NCBI RefSeq assembly: GCF_018982945.1
Contig: NZ_JABRXE010000007.1
Coordinates: 1 to 64,000, forward strand
DNA length: 64,000 nt
Source of the DNA: Anaerostipes faecalis
GTDB taxonomy: Bacteria > Bacillota > Clostridia > Lachnospirales > Lachnospiraceae
Direction: 5' to 3'
The notes beneath the pieces were generated by a model. It searched no databases, was not told the DNA's origin, and was given only the letters and a program-made list of their open reading frames with translations. Position 1 is the first letter of the stretch. Every line of letters begins with the position of its first letter. A program made the translations under genes and the position numbers. Positions 14,888 through 25,477 of the stretch are shown here, one piece after another.

Positions 14888-16929
14888 AACAGGATTTAAC
14901 CATCGGATTTATTGGAAATCCCAATTGCGGGAAAACAACGTTATTTAATGCTTATACAGGTGCTAATTTAAAAGTCGCAAACTGGCCGGGAGTTACTGTT
15001 GAGCGAATGGAGGGAGCTATTCGTGATCATGACTTAAGTATTCGGCTTGTGGATCTTCCGGGTACATATAGTCTTACTTCCTATACAATGGAAGAACAGG
15101 TTTCCAGACAGTTTATTTTAAGTGATGAAGTAGATGTAATCGTAGATGTGGCAGATGCTTCATCTTTGGAGCGAAATCTCTATCTTACATTACAGTTACT
15201 TGAACTTGGAAAACCGGTTGTGCTTGCACTGAATATGATGGATATTGTACAAAAAAGAGGTATGGAGATTGATACACATCGTTTACCGGAAATGCTTGGT
15301 ATTCCGGTTATCCCGGTTTCTGCCAGAAAACGTACAGGACTGGATACATTACTTCATGCCGCGGCACATCATCAGGGAAGAGGGAAAGCAACTGACAATC
15401 TGGTTCATGATCATAAAACAGTTTCACATCATGCCCATGATCATCATTCTGAGTATGCCATGGTTTATTCAGATAAAATTGAAGATAAAATCGATCTGAT
15501 CATGAATTACATGGAAGAACATTATCCTGGACTGGATAATTATCGCTGGCTGTCAATCAAACAACTGGAAATGGATAAAGAAGTTATGGAAAAATATCCA
15601 GTTGATATGCCAGACGTTTTAGATAAGAATTATGAGTCAGAAATTATTAATGAAAAATATGACTTTATTCAGGAAATAATAGATGAAGTATTATTTAATA
15701 AAAATCGTCAGGAAGCATTTACAGACAAAGTAGACCGATTACTTACTCATCGTATCTGGAGTATTCCAATTTTCCTTGGTATTATGGCATTGGTATTCTT
15801 TTTAACCTTTACCATTGGTGACTGGTTAAAAGGATATTTTGAAGCTGGTCTGGAATATTTTTCAGCAACCGTTTCTCAGGCGTTAACATCAATAAAAGTC
15901 AGTGCCATGCTTCAATCATTGATTGTAGATGGGATTATTTCCGGAGTAGGAGGGATATTGACGTTTCTCCCTAATATTTTTATTTTATTCCTTGCCCTTG
16001 CATTTCTTGAAGACAGCGGATATATGTCAAGAGTTGCTTATGTAATGGATGGAATTATGGGGAAATTAGGTTTATCCGGAAGGGCATTTATTCCTATGAT
16101 TTTAGGATTTGGATGTACTGTTCCTGCAATTATGGCATCAAGAGCTTTGGAAAATCCAAGAGATCGATATAAAGTCATGCTTATCACTCCATTTATGAGC
16201 TGTAGTGCAAGACTTCCAATCTATATTTTATTTGCAGGAGTATTTTTCCCGGAGCATGCGATGATTGTATCATATTCTATGTATTTAATTGGATTAGTGG
16301 TGGCAATTATTATTGCTGCAATTATACACTTGATTGATCGAAAAAGCAGTCCAAATTATTTACTGATTGAATTGCCTGAATATAAAGCACCAAGTGCAAG
16401 AACCATTGCAATCTATGTATGGGAAAAAGTTAAAGATTATTTAACAAAAGCCGGAACTACCATTTTTATCGCTTCCATTATTATGTGGTTTATATTAAAC
16501 TTCGGTGCAAATGGCTACACTACGAATATGGCAACAAGTTTCGGTGCCTCCATCGGAAAAATTCTTGTCCCATTTTTCGCACCAATCGGGTTAGGTATAT
16601 GGCAGATTGCAGTAGCATTGATTGCCGGAATATCTGCAAAAGAAGTAGTTGTATCAAGTTGCGCTGTATTATTTGGAATTCCAAATATTAATTCAGGAGA
16701 AGGTATGCTACAGTTCGCAGACGTTCTGGGAAATCTGGGATTTGAATCATTAAATGCATTTTGTCTGATGGTATTTTGTCTTTTATACATACCATGTGCA
16801 GCAACACTTGCAACAATAAGAAAAGAGGCAGGAAGTACCAGATGGATGGTATTTGCAGCGTGCTTCCAGTTAGCAACTGCATGGATTTTAACATTTTTAA
16901 TCTATCAGATTGGTAATATAATTTTATAA
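14884..16929 (+). CDS. feoB: FeoB ferrous iron transporter
   Basis: 681 residues. The N-terminal G-domain has G1 G-N-P-N-C-G-K-T (11-18), G3 D-L-P-G (57-60) and G4 N-M-M-D (117-120). A GDI/spacer region follows, then a C-terminal membrane part with the two Gate motifs, including G-F-G-C-T-V-P-A and the A-K-E-V-V-V-S segment. Fe2+ is moved into the cell using GTP hydrolysis. Unusual is a His-rich insertion (158-188, ten His) right after the G-domain that could bind metal. FeoC is absent. An 11-bp-stem terminator follows. Confidence 0.93.
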   Translation: MKQDLTIGFIGNPNCGKTTLFNAYTGANLKVANWPGVTVERMEGAIRDHDLSIRLVDLPGTYSLTSYTMEEQVSRQFILSDEVDVIVDVADASSLERNLYLTLQLLELGKPVVLALNMMDIVQKRGMEIDTHRLPEMLGIPVIPVSARKRTGLDTLLHAAAHHQGRGKATDNLVHDHKTVSHHAHDHHSEYAMVYSDKIEDKIDLIMNYMEEHYPGLDNYRWLSIKQLEMDKEVMEKYPVDMPDVLDKNYESEIINEKYDFIQEIIDEVLFNKNRQEAFTDKVDRLLTHRIWSIPIFLGIMALVFFLTFTIGDWLKGYFEAGLEYFSATVSQALTSIKVSAMLQSLIVDGIISGVGGILTFLPNIFILFLALAFLEDSGYMSRVAYVMDGIMGKLGLSGRAFIPMILGFGCTVPAIMASRALENPRDRYKVMLITPFMSCSARLPIYILFAGVFFPEHAMIVSYSMYLIGLVVAIIIAAIIHLIDRKSSPNYLLIELPEYKAPSARTIAIYVWEKVKDYLTKAGTTIFIASIIMWFILNFGANGYTTNMATSFGASIGKILVPFFAPIGLGIWQIAVALIAGISAKEVVVSSCAVLFGIPNINSGEGMLQFADVLGNLGFESLNAFCLMVFCLLYIPCAATLATIRKEAGSTRWMVFAACFQLATAWILTFLIYQIGNIIL

Positions 16930-16963
16930 AATTTTCGTTTATCAGGAAATTTATCATATATGA

Positions 16964-17012
16964 ATATAACCAGGTTTTTTGTAATATAAAATCCTGGTTA
17001 TATCTTTTTTTT
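16964..17012 (+). terminator. Intrinsic terminator after feoB
   Basis: ATATAACCAGG (16,964-16,974) pairs with CCTGGTTATAT (16,993-17,003), followed by eight T residues after one C. Confidence 0.8.
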
Positions 17013-17059
17013 ATACCAAATTCTAAGAAAAAAGTATAATCTTTGGATTTTTTTCATTA

Positions 17060-17088
17060 TTGACATAAACTATCCGTAGAAATATAAT
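17060..17088 (+). promoter_or_regulatory. Consensus promoter of the glutamate-cysteine ligase gene
   Basis: TTGACA (17,060-17,065), a 17-nt spacer, and TATAAT (17,083-17,088): a perfect housekeeping sigma promoter. Transcription should start near 17,095, leaving a leader of about 57 nt. Confidence 0.8.
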
Positions 17089-17151
17089 ATCATATATCAT
17101 ATTTTACATGTGGGAAATATATGGAATTTACAAAAAAGGGAGGAGATAAAA

Positions 17152-18889
17152 ATGGATGAAAATTTCTTTAAAGGAGAATTGGGATTGGAAAAGGAGTCCC
17201 TTCGAGTAGATGCTTATGGATTTCTCCCAAAGACAAAACATCCTTTTCCTAATCATCCAAACATCGAACGGAATTTTTGTGAAAATCAAATAGAGATTAT
17301 AACTGATGTTTTCTACAGTATACCAGAAGTTTACCAGCAGCTTTTAAGTATCCAGCAATTTATATTAAAGGAATTAGCTAATTTAAATACAGGGCCTGAA
17401 TTTTTATGGCCATTTTCAAATCCACCTTATATTAGAAATGAAGATGATATTCATATTGCAACCTATAGTAATCATTGGAAGACAAAAGAAGAATATCGTA
17501 AATATCTTGCAAAAAAATATGGGAAAAGAAAAATGCTGTTTTCTGGCATTCATTTTAATTTTTCTTTTGAATCGACTTTTCTAGAATCCCAATTTAAATC
17601 AAGTGCTTATGAATCTTTTTTTGAATACAAAAACCAATTATACCTTAATCTTGCAAAAAAAATAACTCAATATGCATGGTTATTAGTATATTTAACATCT
17701 GCCAGTCCTGTAGCTGATGGATCCCTCATAAATGATGAGAGTATAGGAAAAGATCTTAAAGGGGAGTATGCATCGTTTCGATGCAGTGAAATTGGATACT
17801 GGAATTCATTTGTGCCGATCCTAAACTATACAGAAATATTATCGGTTCCTTCAAAAAAAATTTAACCAGAACCAGCATAGATTAACTGGAATGGGTGTAA
17901 ATCCTTATCGCATCTATAACCATAACGTACCAATTCCAAATGGTCGTTATCGTATGTTATTTCATCATCTTGGTTCTTATAAAAAATATCAGCTTCCAAT
18001 GTATTTTCATGATTATCCGGAATTTGGAACATTTTCAAGTGCATCTCAAGTACAATTGGATATTTCTTACGATAAACTATTGGAAACTTTAGAAGCCTTT
18101 TCAAAATTAGAGCCAATAAAAGCTTTACTTTTTTCCAACTCCGTTTTGCTAGATTCACCATTTAGTGATTTACTTTGCTGCCGGGATATGTTTTGGGAAC
18201 AAAGTACACATGGCATAAATCCGCATAATATTGGAATGTATGACTGCAGTCTGGAATCCATAGATGATTTATTGGCTTATATTGAATCAACGAGTATTTA
18301 TTGTTTGGAAAGAGATGGAAAATATATTAATTTTTCACCGATTCGCATTATGGAATATTTTAAACAATCAGAGGTGACAGGCGAATATTTTGATGGAAAT
18401 CAGTATCGAGAAATTCAGATTATACCTAGGATAGAAGATATCAACTATTTAAGAACCTTTAAATTTGAAGATTTAACTTTTCGGGGAACTGTGGAATTTA
18501 GAAGTGTATGTTGTCAGCCAATTCAGGATTGCATGACAGTATCAGCGTTTCATCTGGGGCTTAAAAACCATGTAGAAGAGCTGAATTCAATTTTACAAAA
18601 CGATCATGTTCTTTATTACAAAGGTTATACAGCAACAGAACTGCGGAAAATGTTAGTTAAACGGGAACTTCCTGATTTTGTATGCCAAGATCAATTATAT
18701 ACTTTGGCAGAAAAAATTGTAGATTTATCCAAAAAAGGATTGAAACAGCGAGGATTTCATGAAGAAGTATTTCTGAATCCACTATATGAAAAAATTCAAA
18801 ATCATACAAATCCGGCAAAAGTGATGTTAGAACATATAGAACAAGGTGGAAACCTGGAAAGTGTAATTGAATCTTATGGAAAGTTATAG
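17152..18889 (+). pseudogene. gshA: Glutamate-cysteine ligase, split by a frameshift in an A8 run
   Basis: Two consecutive frames together encode a glutamate-cysteine ligase of about 579 residues, which makes gamma-glutamylcysteine from Glu, Cys and ATP. The first frame (17,152-17,865) opens with G-E-L-G-L-E-K-E-S-L-R-V and ends S-K-K-I-stop. The second resumes at about 17,861 with F-N-Q-N-Q-H-R-L-T-G-M-G-V-N-P-Y. The switch is in eight A residues (17,853-17,860); seven would give one continuous frame. ATG 17,152 follows GGGAGGAG. No GshB or ATP-grasp domain is attached. The gene may be inactive, rescued by slippage, phase-variable, or the extra A may be a sequencing error. Confidence 0.8.
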
Positions 18890-18990
18890 TAAATATGTAA
18901 TTTTCCTCAATCTATAATTTAAATCGGTATTTTGCGTATAGATTGATTTATCTATTTATAGATCTCTTCTTACACTGTATTTTATCTTGT

Positions 18991-19038
18991 ATGGGAACAA
19001 ACCTTATATTATATTTTTATAATAAAGTTTGCTCCCAT
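18991..19038. terminator. Bidirectional terminator between convergent genes
   Basis: A long imperfect hairpin: ATGGGA-a-CAAAC at the left pairs with GTTTG-c-TCCCAT at the right, with an AT-rich inner stem. A T-rich stretch follows on the plus side and the stop codon of the minus-strand serine hydrolase lies 19 bp away. Confidence 0.65.
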
Positions 19039-19056
19039 CTTTCTTTTTATAAATAT

Positions 19057-20844
19057 CTATTCTGTTTCTTCTACAGGCATTCCGGTGGTTACTGGTTCAA
19101 TTGTTTGTTTAATAATTTTTGTAAATATAGATGCCAGATTTTTTCCATGAATGCCTGATAAAATCGGATGTTCAGTAATGGATCCGGCAACAGATTCCAG
19201 ACCCTCTAAAATCAATTCAGCTCCAGGAGATTCCATCCATTGGATTTCCAGCTGCTTCATATCTGAATCATTCCAGAAAAACTTTATGATCCTGTTGGAA
19301 GCCTCTTCCAAAAATGCAATGTTCAACTTTAATACTGTCCGATCGTCTTCGTCTTTCGTTGCCTGTACCATAGCAGCTACACGATAAATTTCGCCTTTAA
19401 GGTTCAATTCTGTTTCTTTCCAGCATAGAATTCCAGCATAAATTGTGTGAGTAAATTCTCCATCTTTTAACTGTATACAAAATTTGTCTTCTGTTTTCAT
19501 AAAATGAATCATGGAAATTCCTTCTTCAAAATTATTATGAACTACCTGAAGCATTAAAGGAAACAAACTTACGCTGGTATCATTTAATTTATAAGATCTT
19601 CCATATAGTTTTCGTATGAGAGCTTCTGTATTTTTTTTCTTATTATTCCATTTTTTCCAACAAGACCATCCATCTTTATAGATTTTAGGCTTCTGCTCTC
19701 TCTCCTCCAGTTTTTCTATTTTTTTCTGAAGTTTATGATAAGTATATTTATAATACATCATACTATGATTCTTTGTTATTTCATCTTTTGCAAATATATT
19801 ATGGATAATGTCTAACATTTCGCATTTTTGAAACAATACACTGTTTCCTGCGTTGGTTACAATTATCATTTGAATATCAGGATATATGAGAACATTTTGA
19901 CCAAGCATACCATTAAAAACATAGCTGCCTGATCGTTTTCCCATCCATATCTGATAACCATAACCACCAAAACCCATTTCAGAAGGAACCTGGGTTTTAG
20001 GACTTGTGGCTTCTTCTATCCATTCCTTAGAAATAATCTGAGTATTATCCCACTTTCCTTTTTGCAGAAAAAGCTGTCCTATTTTTCCAGCATCTTCCGG
20101 ACATATAAATAATCCCCATCCGCCTTTTGTAATTCCTTTGGGACATGTTTCCCAAAAGACATTGGTTATTCCCAATGGTGCCCACAATCTTTTTCTTAGA
20201 TATTCCATCATGGTTTCCCCTGTAATTTCTGATACAATGGCTGATAGCATATAGCTATTCATACTGTTGTATTCAAATTGACTTCCGGGTGTGAACTTTA
20301 CAGATGATTCTAAGAATCCTTTAACCCAATCATTTCCTGTTACTGCTCCAGCTTCATTAAAAGACACTCCACTGGTCATGGTAAGAAGATGTTTTACGGT
20401 AATGTCTCTTTGACGAAAAATTGTCATAAAATTCTTCTGACGTTTAAAGATATCCACCAGTCTGTCATCAACATGAAGCTTTCCTTCATCTATCAGCATA
20501 CCTATAGCGATTCCTGTAATACTTTTGCATAACGAATAGGAAGCATGCCATAGGTTTCTTGTATATGGTGCAAAACCACATTCTGTGATAATCTTTCCGT
20601 TTTTTATGATCATTAGCTGATGCATATGTGTATGACTGCTCTCTGATAACTGATCCAATAAATCTATTATGCTTTTTGGTGAAATTCCTTGTGAATAAGG
20701 AGTTGCCCTTGGAAAAGCTTCATTTTGTGAAAATTGCGGATATACAGGTTTTTGAGGAAAATAATCTACTTTGCTGATTTCTTTTGTATTCCTGCTGATT
20801 AGATTCCATATAAATTCTAAAATTGGCTTTTGTTCCATTGCCAC
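19057..20844 (-). CDS. Serine hydrolase, beta-lactamase (class C/EstB) family
   Basis: 595 residues. The N-terminal 350 form a penicillin-binding/beta-lactamase-like domain: nucleophile S104-x-x-K107 in Y-S-L-C-K-S, Y192-N-S in the second motif, and G-Y-G-Y-Q-I-W-M near 300-310. The C-terminal 230 or so residues are an additional domain rich in charged and beta-forming residues with no family I recognise. No signal peptide is seen, so it is probably cytoplasmic or esterase-like rather than a secreted lactamase. The start is GTG at 20,844, 6 nt after GAGGAG; an ATG two codons later is the alternative. Confidence 0.82.
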   Translation of the reverse strand: MAMEQKPILEFIWNLISRNTKEISKVDYFPQKPVYPQFSQNEAFPRATPYSQGISPKSIIDLLDQLSESSHTHMHQLMIIKNGKIITECGFAPYTRNLWHASYSLCKSITGIAIGMLIDEGKLHVDDRLVDIFKRQKNFMTIFRQRDITVKHLLTMTSGVSFNEAGAVTGNDWVKGFLESSVKFTPGSQFEYNSMNSYMLSAIVSEITGETMMEYLRKRLWAPLGITNVFWETCPKGITKGGWGLFICPEDAGKIGQLFLQKGKWDNTQIISKEWIEEATSPKTQVPSEMGFGGYGYQIWMGKRSGSYVFNGMLGQNVLIYPDIQMIIVTNAGNSVLFQKCEMLDIIHNIFAKDEITKNHSMMYYKYTYHKLQKKIEKLEEREQKPKIYKDGWSCWKKWNNKKKNTEALIRKLYGRSYKLNDTSVSLFPLMLQVVHNNFEEGISMIHFMKTEDKFCIQLKDGEFTHTIYAGILCWKETELNLKGEIYRVAAMVQATKDEDDRTVLKLNIAFLEEASNRIIKFFWNDSDMKQLEIQWMESPGAELILEGLESVAGSITEHPILSGIHGKNLASIFTKIIKQTIEPVTTGMPVEETE

Positions 20845-20891
20845 ATACTTCTCCTCTTTTATCTTCCTAAAAAGTCTCTATAGATTAACAA

Positions 20892-20937
20892 AAGAAACAT
20901 TTTCCTTTACTTATCCCAGTATTGGAAAATGTTTCTT
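20892..20937 (-). terminator. Intrinsic terminator for the 51-aa gene
   Basis: AAGAAACATTTTCC (20,892-20,905) pairs perfectly with GGAAAATGTTTCTT (20,924-20,937). On the minus strand it is followed by TTTTGTT. It lies 37 bp beyond the stop of the small gene at 20,974. Confidence 0.8.
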
Positions 20938-20973
20938 ACTTTAATTCTTTTTAAATACATTTACTGATGATGT

Positions 20974-21129
20974 TTAGAAACTAATTCGATTCTTCTTTCT
21001 TAATAAATTAGCTCCGGTTACAATTAAAATGATTCCTGAAACGATCCCAAAAGTAATTGACAGTACTCCTAAAGCAATATTTCCTGCGCCTGATCTTTTC
21101 ATCGTCAAATAAACTTTTTCCATATCCAT
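20974..21129 (-). CDS. Small membrane protein, 51 aa
   Basis: ATG 21,129 follows GGAGGT with 6-nt spacing and the frame ends at 20,974, just before a strong terminator, so this is a complete monocistronic gene. The protein has a basic start (M-D-M-E-K-V-Y-L-T-M-K-R-S-G-A-G), one transmembrane helix (about 18-41, glycine- and isoleucine-rich) and a basic end L-L-R-K-K-N-R. The positive charges flanking the helix fit a single-pass inner membrane peptide. The family and role are unknown to me. Confidence 0.65.
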   Translation of the reverse strand: MDMEKVYLTMKRSGAGNIALGVLSITFGIVSGIILIVTGANLLRKKNRISF

Positions 21130-21244
21130 GGCCTTACCTCCATTTTTTTATGTTATTTCTTTTACTATACAACGTAATGAAATGAGATACAAGGAATAAA
21201 AGATTATTTTTTGGTGTCCTGGTATTTAAAATATTCAGCCTCTA

Positions 21245-21685
21245 TTACAGATTCTCCAGAAGAATAGTGAAAGGACCATCGTTTACCAGGGAAACTTTCA
21301 TATCTGCACCAAAACTTCCTGTTTCTACAACAGAAAGTTTCTGTTTGCATTCAGCAATCATATATTCATATAAATCTTCTGCATGTTCAGGATCTCCTGC
21401 TTCAATAAAACTTGGACGATTACCTTTCTTACAGTTGGCATATAGTGTAAACTGAGAAACCAGCAAAAGCTGTCCATCTACATCTTTAAGAGAAAGATTT
21501 GTTTTCCCATTTTCATCCTCAAAAATGCGAAGCCCCAGCATTTTTTTAATATATTTATCAGCAGTATCCTTCGTATCATTCTGTCCTATTCCTATAAAAA
21601 CCAGAAACCCCTTTTCGATTTGACCGATAACTTTTTTATCTACTGTAACAGAAGCTTCAGTTACTCTTTGTATTACTAGTTTCAT
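21245..21685 (-). CDS. dtd: D-aminoacyl-tRNA deacylase
   Basis: 146 residues, normal length. DTD hydrolyses D-amino acids, and glycine on mistaken tRNAs, from aminoacyl-tRNA as a homodimer in the cytoplasm. The signatures are S-Q-F-T-L-Y-A near residues 77-83 and the cross-subunit N-D-G-P-F-T-I near 135-141. The latter has Phe where Val is most common. It starts 8 nt after the stop of ttcA and is likely co-transcribed. Confidence 0.92.
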   Translation of the reverse strand: MKLVIQRVTEASVTVDKKVIGQIEKGFLVFIGIGQNDTKDTADKYIKKMLGLRIFEDENGKTNLSLKDVDGQLLLVSQFTLYANCKKGNRPSFIEAGDPEHAEDLYEYMIAECKQKLSVVETGSFGADMKVSLVNDGPFTILLENL

Positions 21686-21693
21686 ATAATCTA

Positions 21694-22452
21694 TTATTCC
21701 TCTCTTTTGCTTTTTGTTCGAATTCTTGGGGGATTTTTTTCAGGCCATCCTTGTAAATTTCCATCAATAATGGCTTTAAACATATGAGCTTTTGCACCAG
21801 GATGATCTCTATCAAGCTGCTTAACAAGATCTTTTGCATATTCTCTCTTGGTATATCCATCCATTGGACAAGGACTTTTTGCAACCGGCAGTTCCATTTT
21901 ATGCTGAAATCCAATAATATCTTCCTCGTCCATATACATTAATGGACGTATAACCGTTAAGTCCATACGATCCAGATAGGTCACGGGAGAAAAACAATGA
22001 ATTCTGCTTTCGAAAATCATGGACATTAAAACAGTCTCTACCATATCATTTTTATGGTGCCCATAAGCAACCTTATTGCATCCTAATTCTTTAATCTTTT
22101 CATTTAATGCGCCTTTACGCATTTTTGCACAAAGAGAACAAGGATTCGTTTCTTTTCTACGTTTAAATACAATATCTGCTATTTCTGTAGAAACTACAGT
22201 ATATTCTACATTTAATTTTCTGCACAAATCTTTGATTTTATCCAAATCAAAATTTCCAAATCCAAGATCTACGGTAATTGCATGAATATCGAACTTATTT
22301 GGATAAAATATTCTTAAATGTGCTAATGCATATAACAAAGTTAAACTGTCCTTTCCACCAGAAATCCCGACAGCGATTTTATCTCCTTCCTGAATCATTC
22401 CATAATCATCAACTGCTTTTCTGACACGGCTTAAAACTTGCTGTAATTTCAA
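21694..22452 (-). CDS. TtcA-like tRNA thiolation ATPase
   Basis: 252 residues of the PP-loop ATPase superfamily: S-G-G-K-D-S at 31-36 and a cysteine pair C105-S-L-C108 typical of TtcA, which uses a [4Fe-4S] cluster to convert C32 of tRNA to 2-thiocytidine. The later cysteine (S-P-C-P-M near residue 185) completes the set. The start is TTG 22,452, 8 nt after GGAGGAA. Assignment to the TtcA group is firm; the exact tRNA target is by analogy. Confidence 0.82.
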   Translation of the reverse strand: MKLQQVLSRVRKAVDDYGMIQEGDKIAVGISGGKDSLTLLYALAHLRIFYPNKFDIHAITVDLGFGNFDLDKIKDLCRKLNVEYTVVSTEIADIVFKRRKETNPCSLCAKMRKGALNEKIKELGCNKVAYGHHKNDMVETVLMSMIFESRIHCFSPVTYLDRMDLTVIRPLMYMDEEDIIGFQHKMELPVAKSPCPMDGYTKREYAKDLVKQLDRDHPGAKAHMFKAIIDGNLQGWPEKNPPRIRTKSKREE

Positions 22453-22555
22453 TCTTCTTTCCTCCTTCGTTTCCTATTTATCGTATCATATAGAAGAAAG
22501 GAGTTCAATCACATAAAGAAATTGATTAATGATGTAAATAATAAATATATATTAT

Positions 22556-22583
22556 AAAAGCCCGAATTAAAATTCGGGCTTTT
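22556..22583 (-). terminator. Intrinsic terminator after ilvC
   Basis: AAAAGCCCGAATT (22,556-22,568) and AATTCGGGCTTTT (22,571-22,583) form a 13-bp perfect inverted repeat ending in T residues on both strands. It serves ilvC on the minus strand. Confidence 0.9.
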
Positions 22584-22601
22584 ATGTATCGTATACCAAA
22601 A

Positions 22602-23660
<1,059 letters not shown>

Positions 23661-23687
23661 TTATCCCTGTACTGTCATAATTAATCA

Positions 23688-24185
23688 TTACATTGTTGCA
23701 GGATTATCTTCACCTCTTGTTAAACCAGTCATACCTGTTCGAACAATTTCAATAATCTCAAAATCTTCAATCAGATTAATAAATGCTTCAATTTTGTTAA
23801 CATTACCTGTTAATTCAATTATTAAGCTGTCTTTGGCAACATCAACAACTTTTGCTCTGAAAATATCAGCAATTGTAATGATTTCCTGTTTTTCAGCTTT
23901 TGAAGCTCTGACTTTTGCTAAGATTAGTTCTCTGCAAACAGATTCATTACTTTTTAATTCATAAATCTTCACTACATCTTCCAGTTTTGAAATCTGATTT
24001 TTGATCTGCATCAAAATCATATCATCTCCACTGACAGCAATAGTCATTCTGGTAAACTTCTCATCCTGCGTTGTACATGCTGTAATACTGTCGATGTTAT
24101 AACCTCTTCGTGTAAATAAACCGGAAACACGGCTTAATACACCGGGAGTGTTCTCTACTAATATAGAAAGAACTATCTGTTTCAT
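23688..24185 (-). CDS. ilvN: Acetolactate synthase small (regulatory) subunit
   Basis: 165 residues. An N-terminal ACT domain (V-L-S-I-L-V-E-N-T-P-G-V-L-S-R-V-S-G-L-F, then R-R-G-Y-N-I-D-S) binds the feedback inhibitor valine; a C-terminal ALS_ss_C domain follows. I use ATG 24,185, preceded by AAAGGAA, rather than the upstream 24,221. It pairs with ilvC in a two-gene unit under a consensus promoter. The equivalent name ilvH is also used. Confidence 0.9.
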   Translation of the reverse strand: MKQIVLSILVENTPGVLSRVSGLFTRRGYNIDSITACTTQDEKFTRMTIAVSGDDMILMQIKNQISKLEDVVKIYELKSNESVCRELILAKVRASKAEKQEIITIADIFRAKVVDVAKDSLIIELTGNVNKIEAFINLIEDFEIIEIVRTGMTGLTRGEDNPATM

Positions 24186-24200
24186 ACTGCACATTCCTTT

Positions 24201-24229
24201 CTGTATACCTCTGTATTGCATGTATACAG
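24201..24229. repeat. Inverted repeat in the ilvN leader
   Basis: CTGTATAC (24,201-24,208) and GTATACAG (24,222-24,229) are separated by 13 nt in the 57-nt leader just upstream of ilvN. It could be an RNA hairpin near the ribosome binding site or an operator. The leader is too short for a T-box or a standard attenuator. Confidence 0.5.
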
Positions 24230-24248
24230 GGTATCTATAACTTTTTTT

Positions 24249-24277
24249 ATTCTACCAATTCTACCTATATGTGTCAA
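24249..24277 (-). promoter_or_regulatory. Promoter of ilvN-ilvC
   Basis: On the minus strand TTGACA (24,272-24,277), a 17-nt spacer and TAGAAT (24,249-24,254) form a near-consensus promoter. Start near 24,242. Confidence 0.75.
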
Positions 24278-24357
24278 GAAATAATCCTGCGCTACAAGAT
24301 TCTACATAAAAAATTCATTTTAATATTTTTTTGTGTATTTTCATTCACTTTATTATA

Positions 24358-25458
24358 CTATTTTTGTTTTTCAGTGGTACTAGATTCTTCAAAAATGCTT
24401 CCTGCATCTTCTTCCGCACGGTTACTGTCATAATGAGAATCATATCCAAAAGTCTCAATAGCATCTGTTCCACCATAATTTTTAGCAAAGTCCTGCTGTT
24501 TTCCCTGGTTAAACATAAAATATTTCAAAGCTTCCTGATTTGCTTTAAAGTTTACAAAAAACACAAACATTCCACTTTGTGCATTGCCAGGTTTATATGT
24601 ATTCTCAATAGGAATTCTCAGCTGATCTATCTCTGTTGTTCCCATTTTTGCAACATTATAGATAAGTTTTTTTAGATAAGTGGCATCTATATCTGTGGAA
24701 ACATCACCTAATGCATCTATTGCAATATCTAAAACATTCAGAGGATTCTGCTGAAGCATTTTATTAAAAGTTGCCTGCATGACAGCTCTTTGTCTTCCGG
24801 TACGTCCAAATTCTCCTACCCCGTATTTTTCAGAAGTGACATAGCGCACACGGGCATATCCCAGAGCCTGGTTTCCATTGAGAGTCTGTTTTCCGGCTTT
24901 AACATTACGATATTTTTTCTTGGAAATATAATTGGTTGAATTTAGATATTCTGCCTCTTTTTCCTCTAGTGTCATTTCAATGCCGCCTAATCGGTTGATA
25001 ACCTTTTCGAAAGCTGATAAATCTACTACACAGAATTTATCAATTTTTATATTAAAGTTTTGGGCAAGAGTATCATAAAGCAACTGTTCTCCACCAAAAG
25101 CATACGCTGCATTTAGTTTATTTTTCCCATGATCTGGAATCTCAACATACATATCTCTTAAAAAAGAGGTGATTTTCAATTCCTTGGTTTTAAAATTCAC
25201 TGTAGCAACCATCATACTATCAGAACGTCCATGGTCACCCTCTTCAGCACCTTGTGCACCATGATCAGAACCAATCAGAAGAATATTAACAACGTCTTTA
25301 TCAAAATTCAGGTTTTCCTTATTTTCTGAAGTATCCAATTTTTTTCCAGGTTCAATCGCTGCCTCAAGTTTTGCATCGTAATAGCCAAGTCCACCACCCA
25401 ATGTCAATGCAATTACCAGGAAAATACTAAATATAATAGTAAATTTCTTTGAAAACAT
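24358..25458 (-). CDS. LytR-CpsA-Psr (LCP) family protein
   Basis: 366 residues. LCP enzymes transfer undecaprenyl-linked polymers (teichoic acids, capsule) onto peptidoglycan outside the membrane. There is a single N-terminal membrane anchor (about 8-27) and the LCP core: L-L-I-G-S-D, G-R-S-D-S-M-M, L-R-D-M-Y-V-E-I, K-L-N-A-A-Y-A-F-G-G, and G-R-T-G-R-Q-R-A-V. The second LCP gene lies 19 bp upstream on the same strand and shares a 122-bp near-identical block, so the two are tandem duplicates. Confidence 0.88.
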   Translation of the reverse strand: MFSKKFTIIFSIFLVIALTLGGGLGYYDAKLEAAIEPGKKLDTSENKENLNFDKDVVNILLIGSDHGAQGAEEGDHGRSDSMMVATVNFKTKELKITSFLRDMYVEIPDHGKNKLNAAYAFGGEQLLYDTLAQNFNIKIDKFCVVDLSAFEKVINRLGGIEMTLEEKEAEYLNSTNYISKKKYRNVKAGKQTLNGNQALGYARVRYVTSEKYGVGEFGRTGRQRAVMQATFNKMLQQNPLNVLDIAIDALGDVSTDIDATYLKKLIYNVAKMGTTEIDQLRIPIENTYKPGNAQSGMFVFFVNFKANQEALKYFMFNQGKQQDFAKNYGGTDAIETFGYDSHYDSNRAEEDAGSIFEESSTTEKQK

Positions 25459-25477
25459 ATTTTATACTTCCTTTTCC

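Noticed and set aside
24186-24242. T-box or attenuator in front of ilvN
   Set aside because: The predicted leader is only about 57 nt and shows no T-box specifier or terminator/antiterminator pair.
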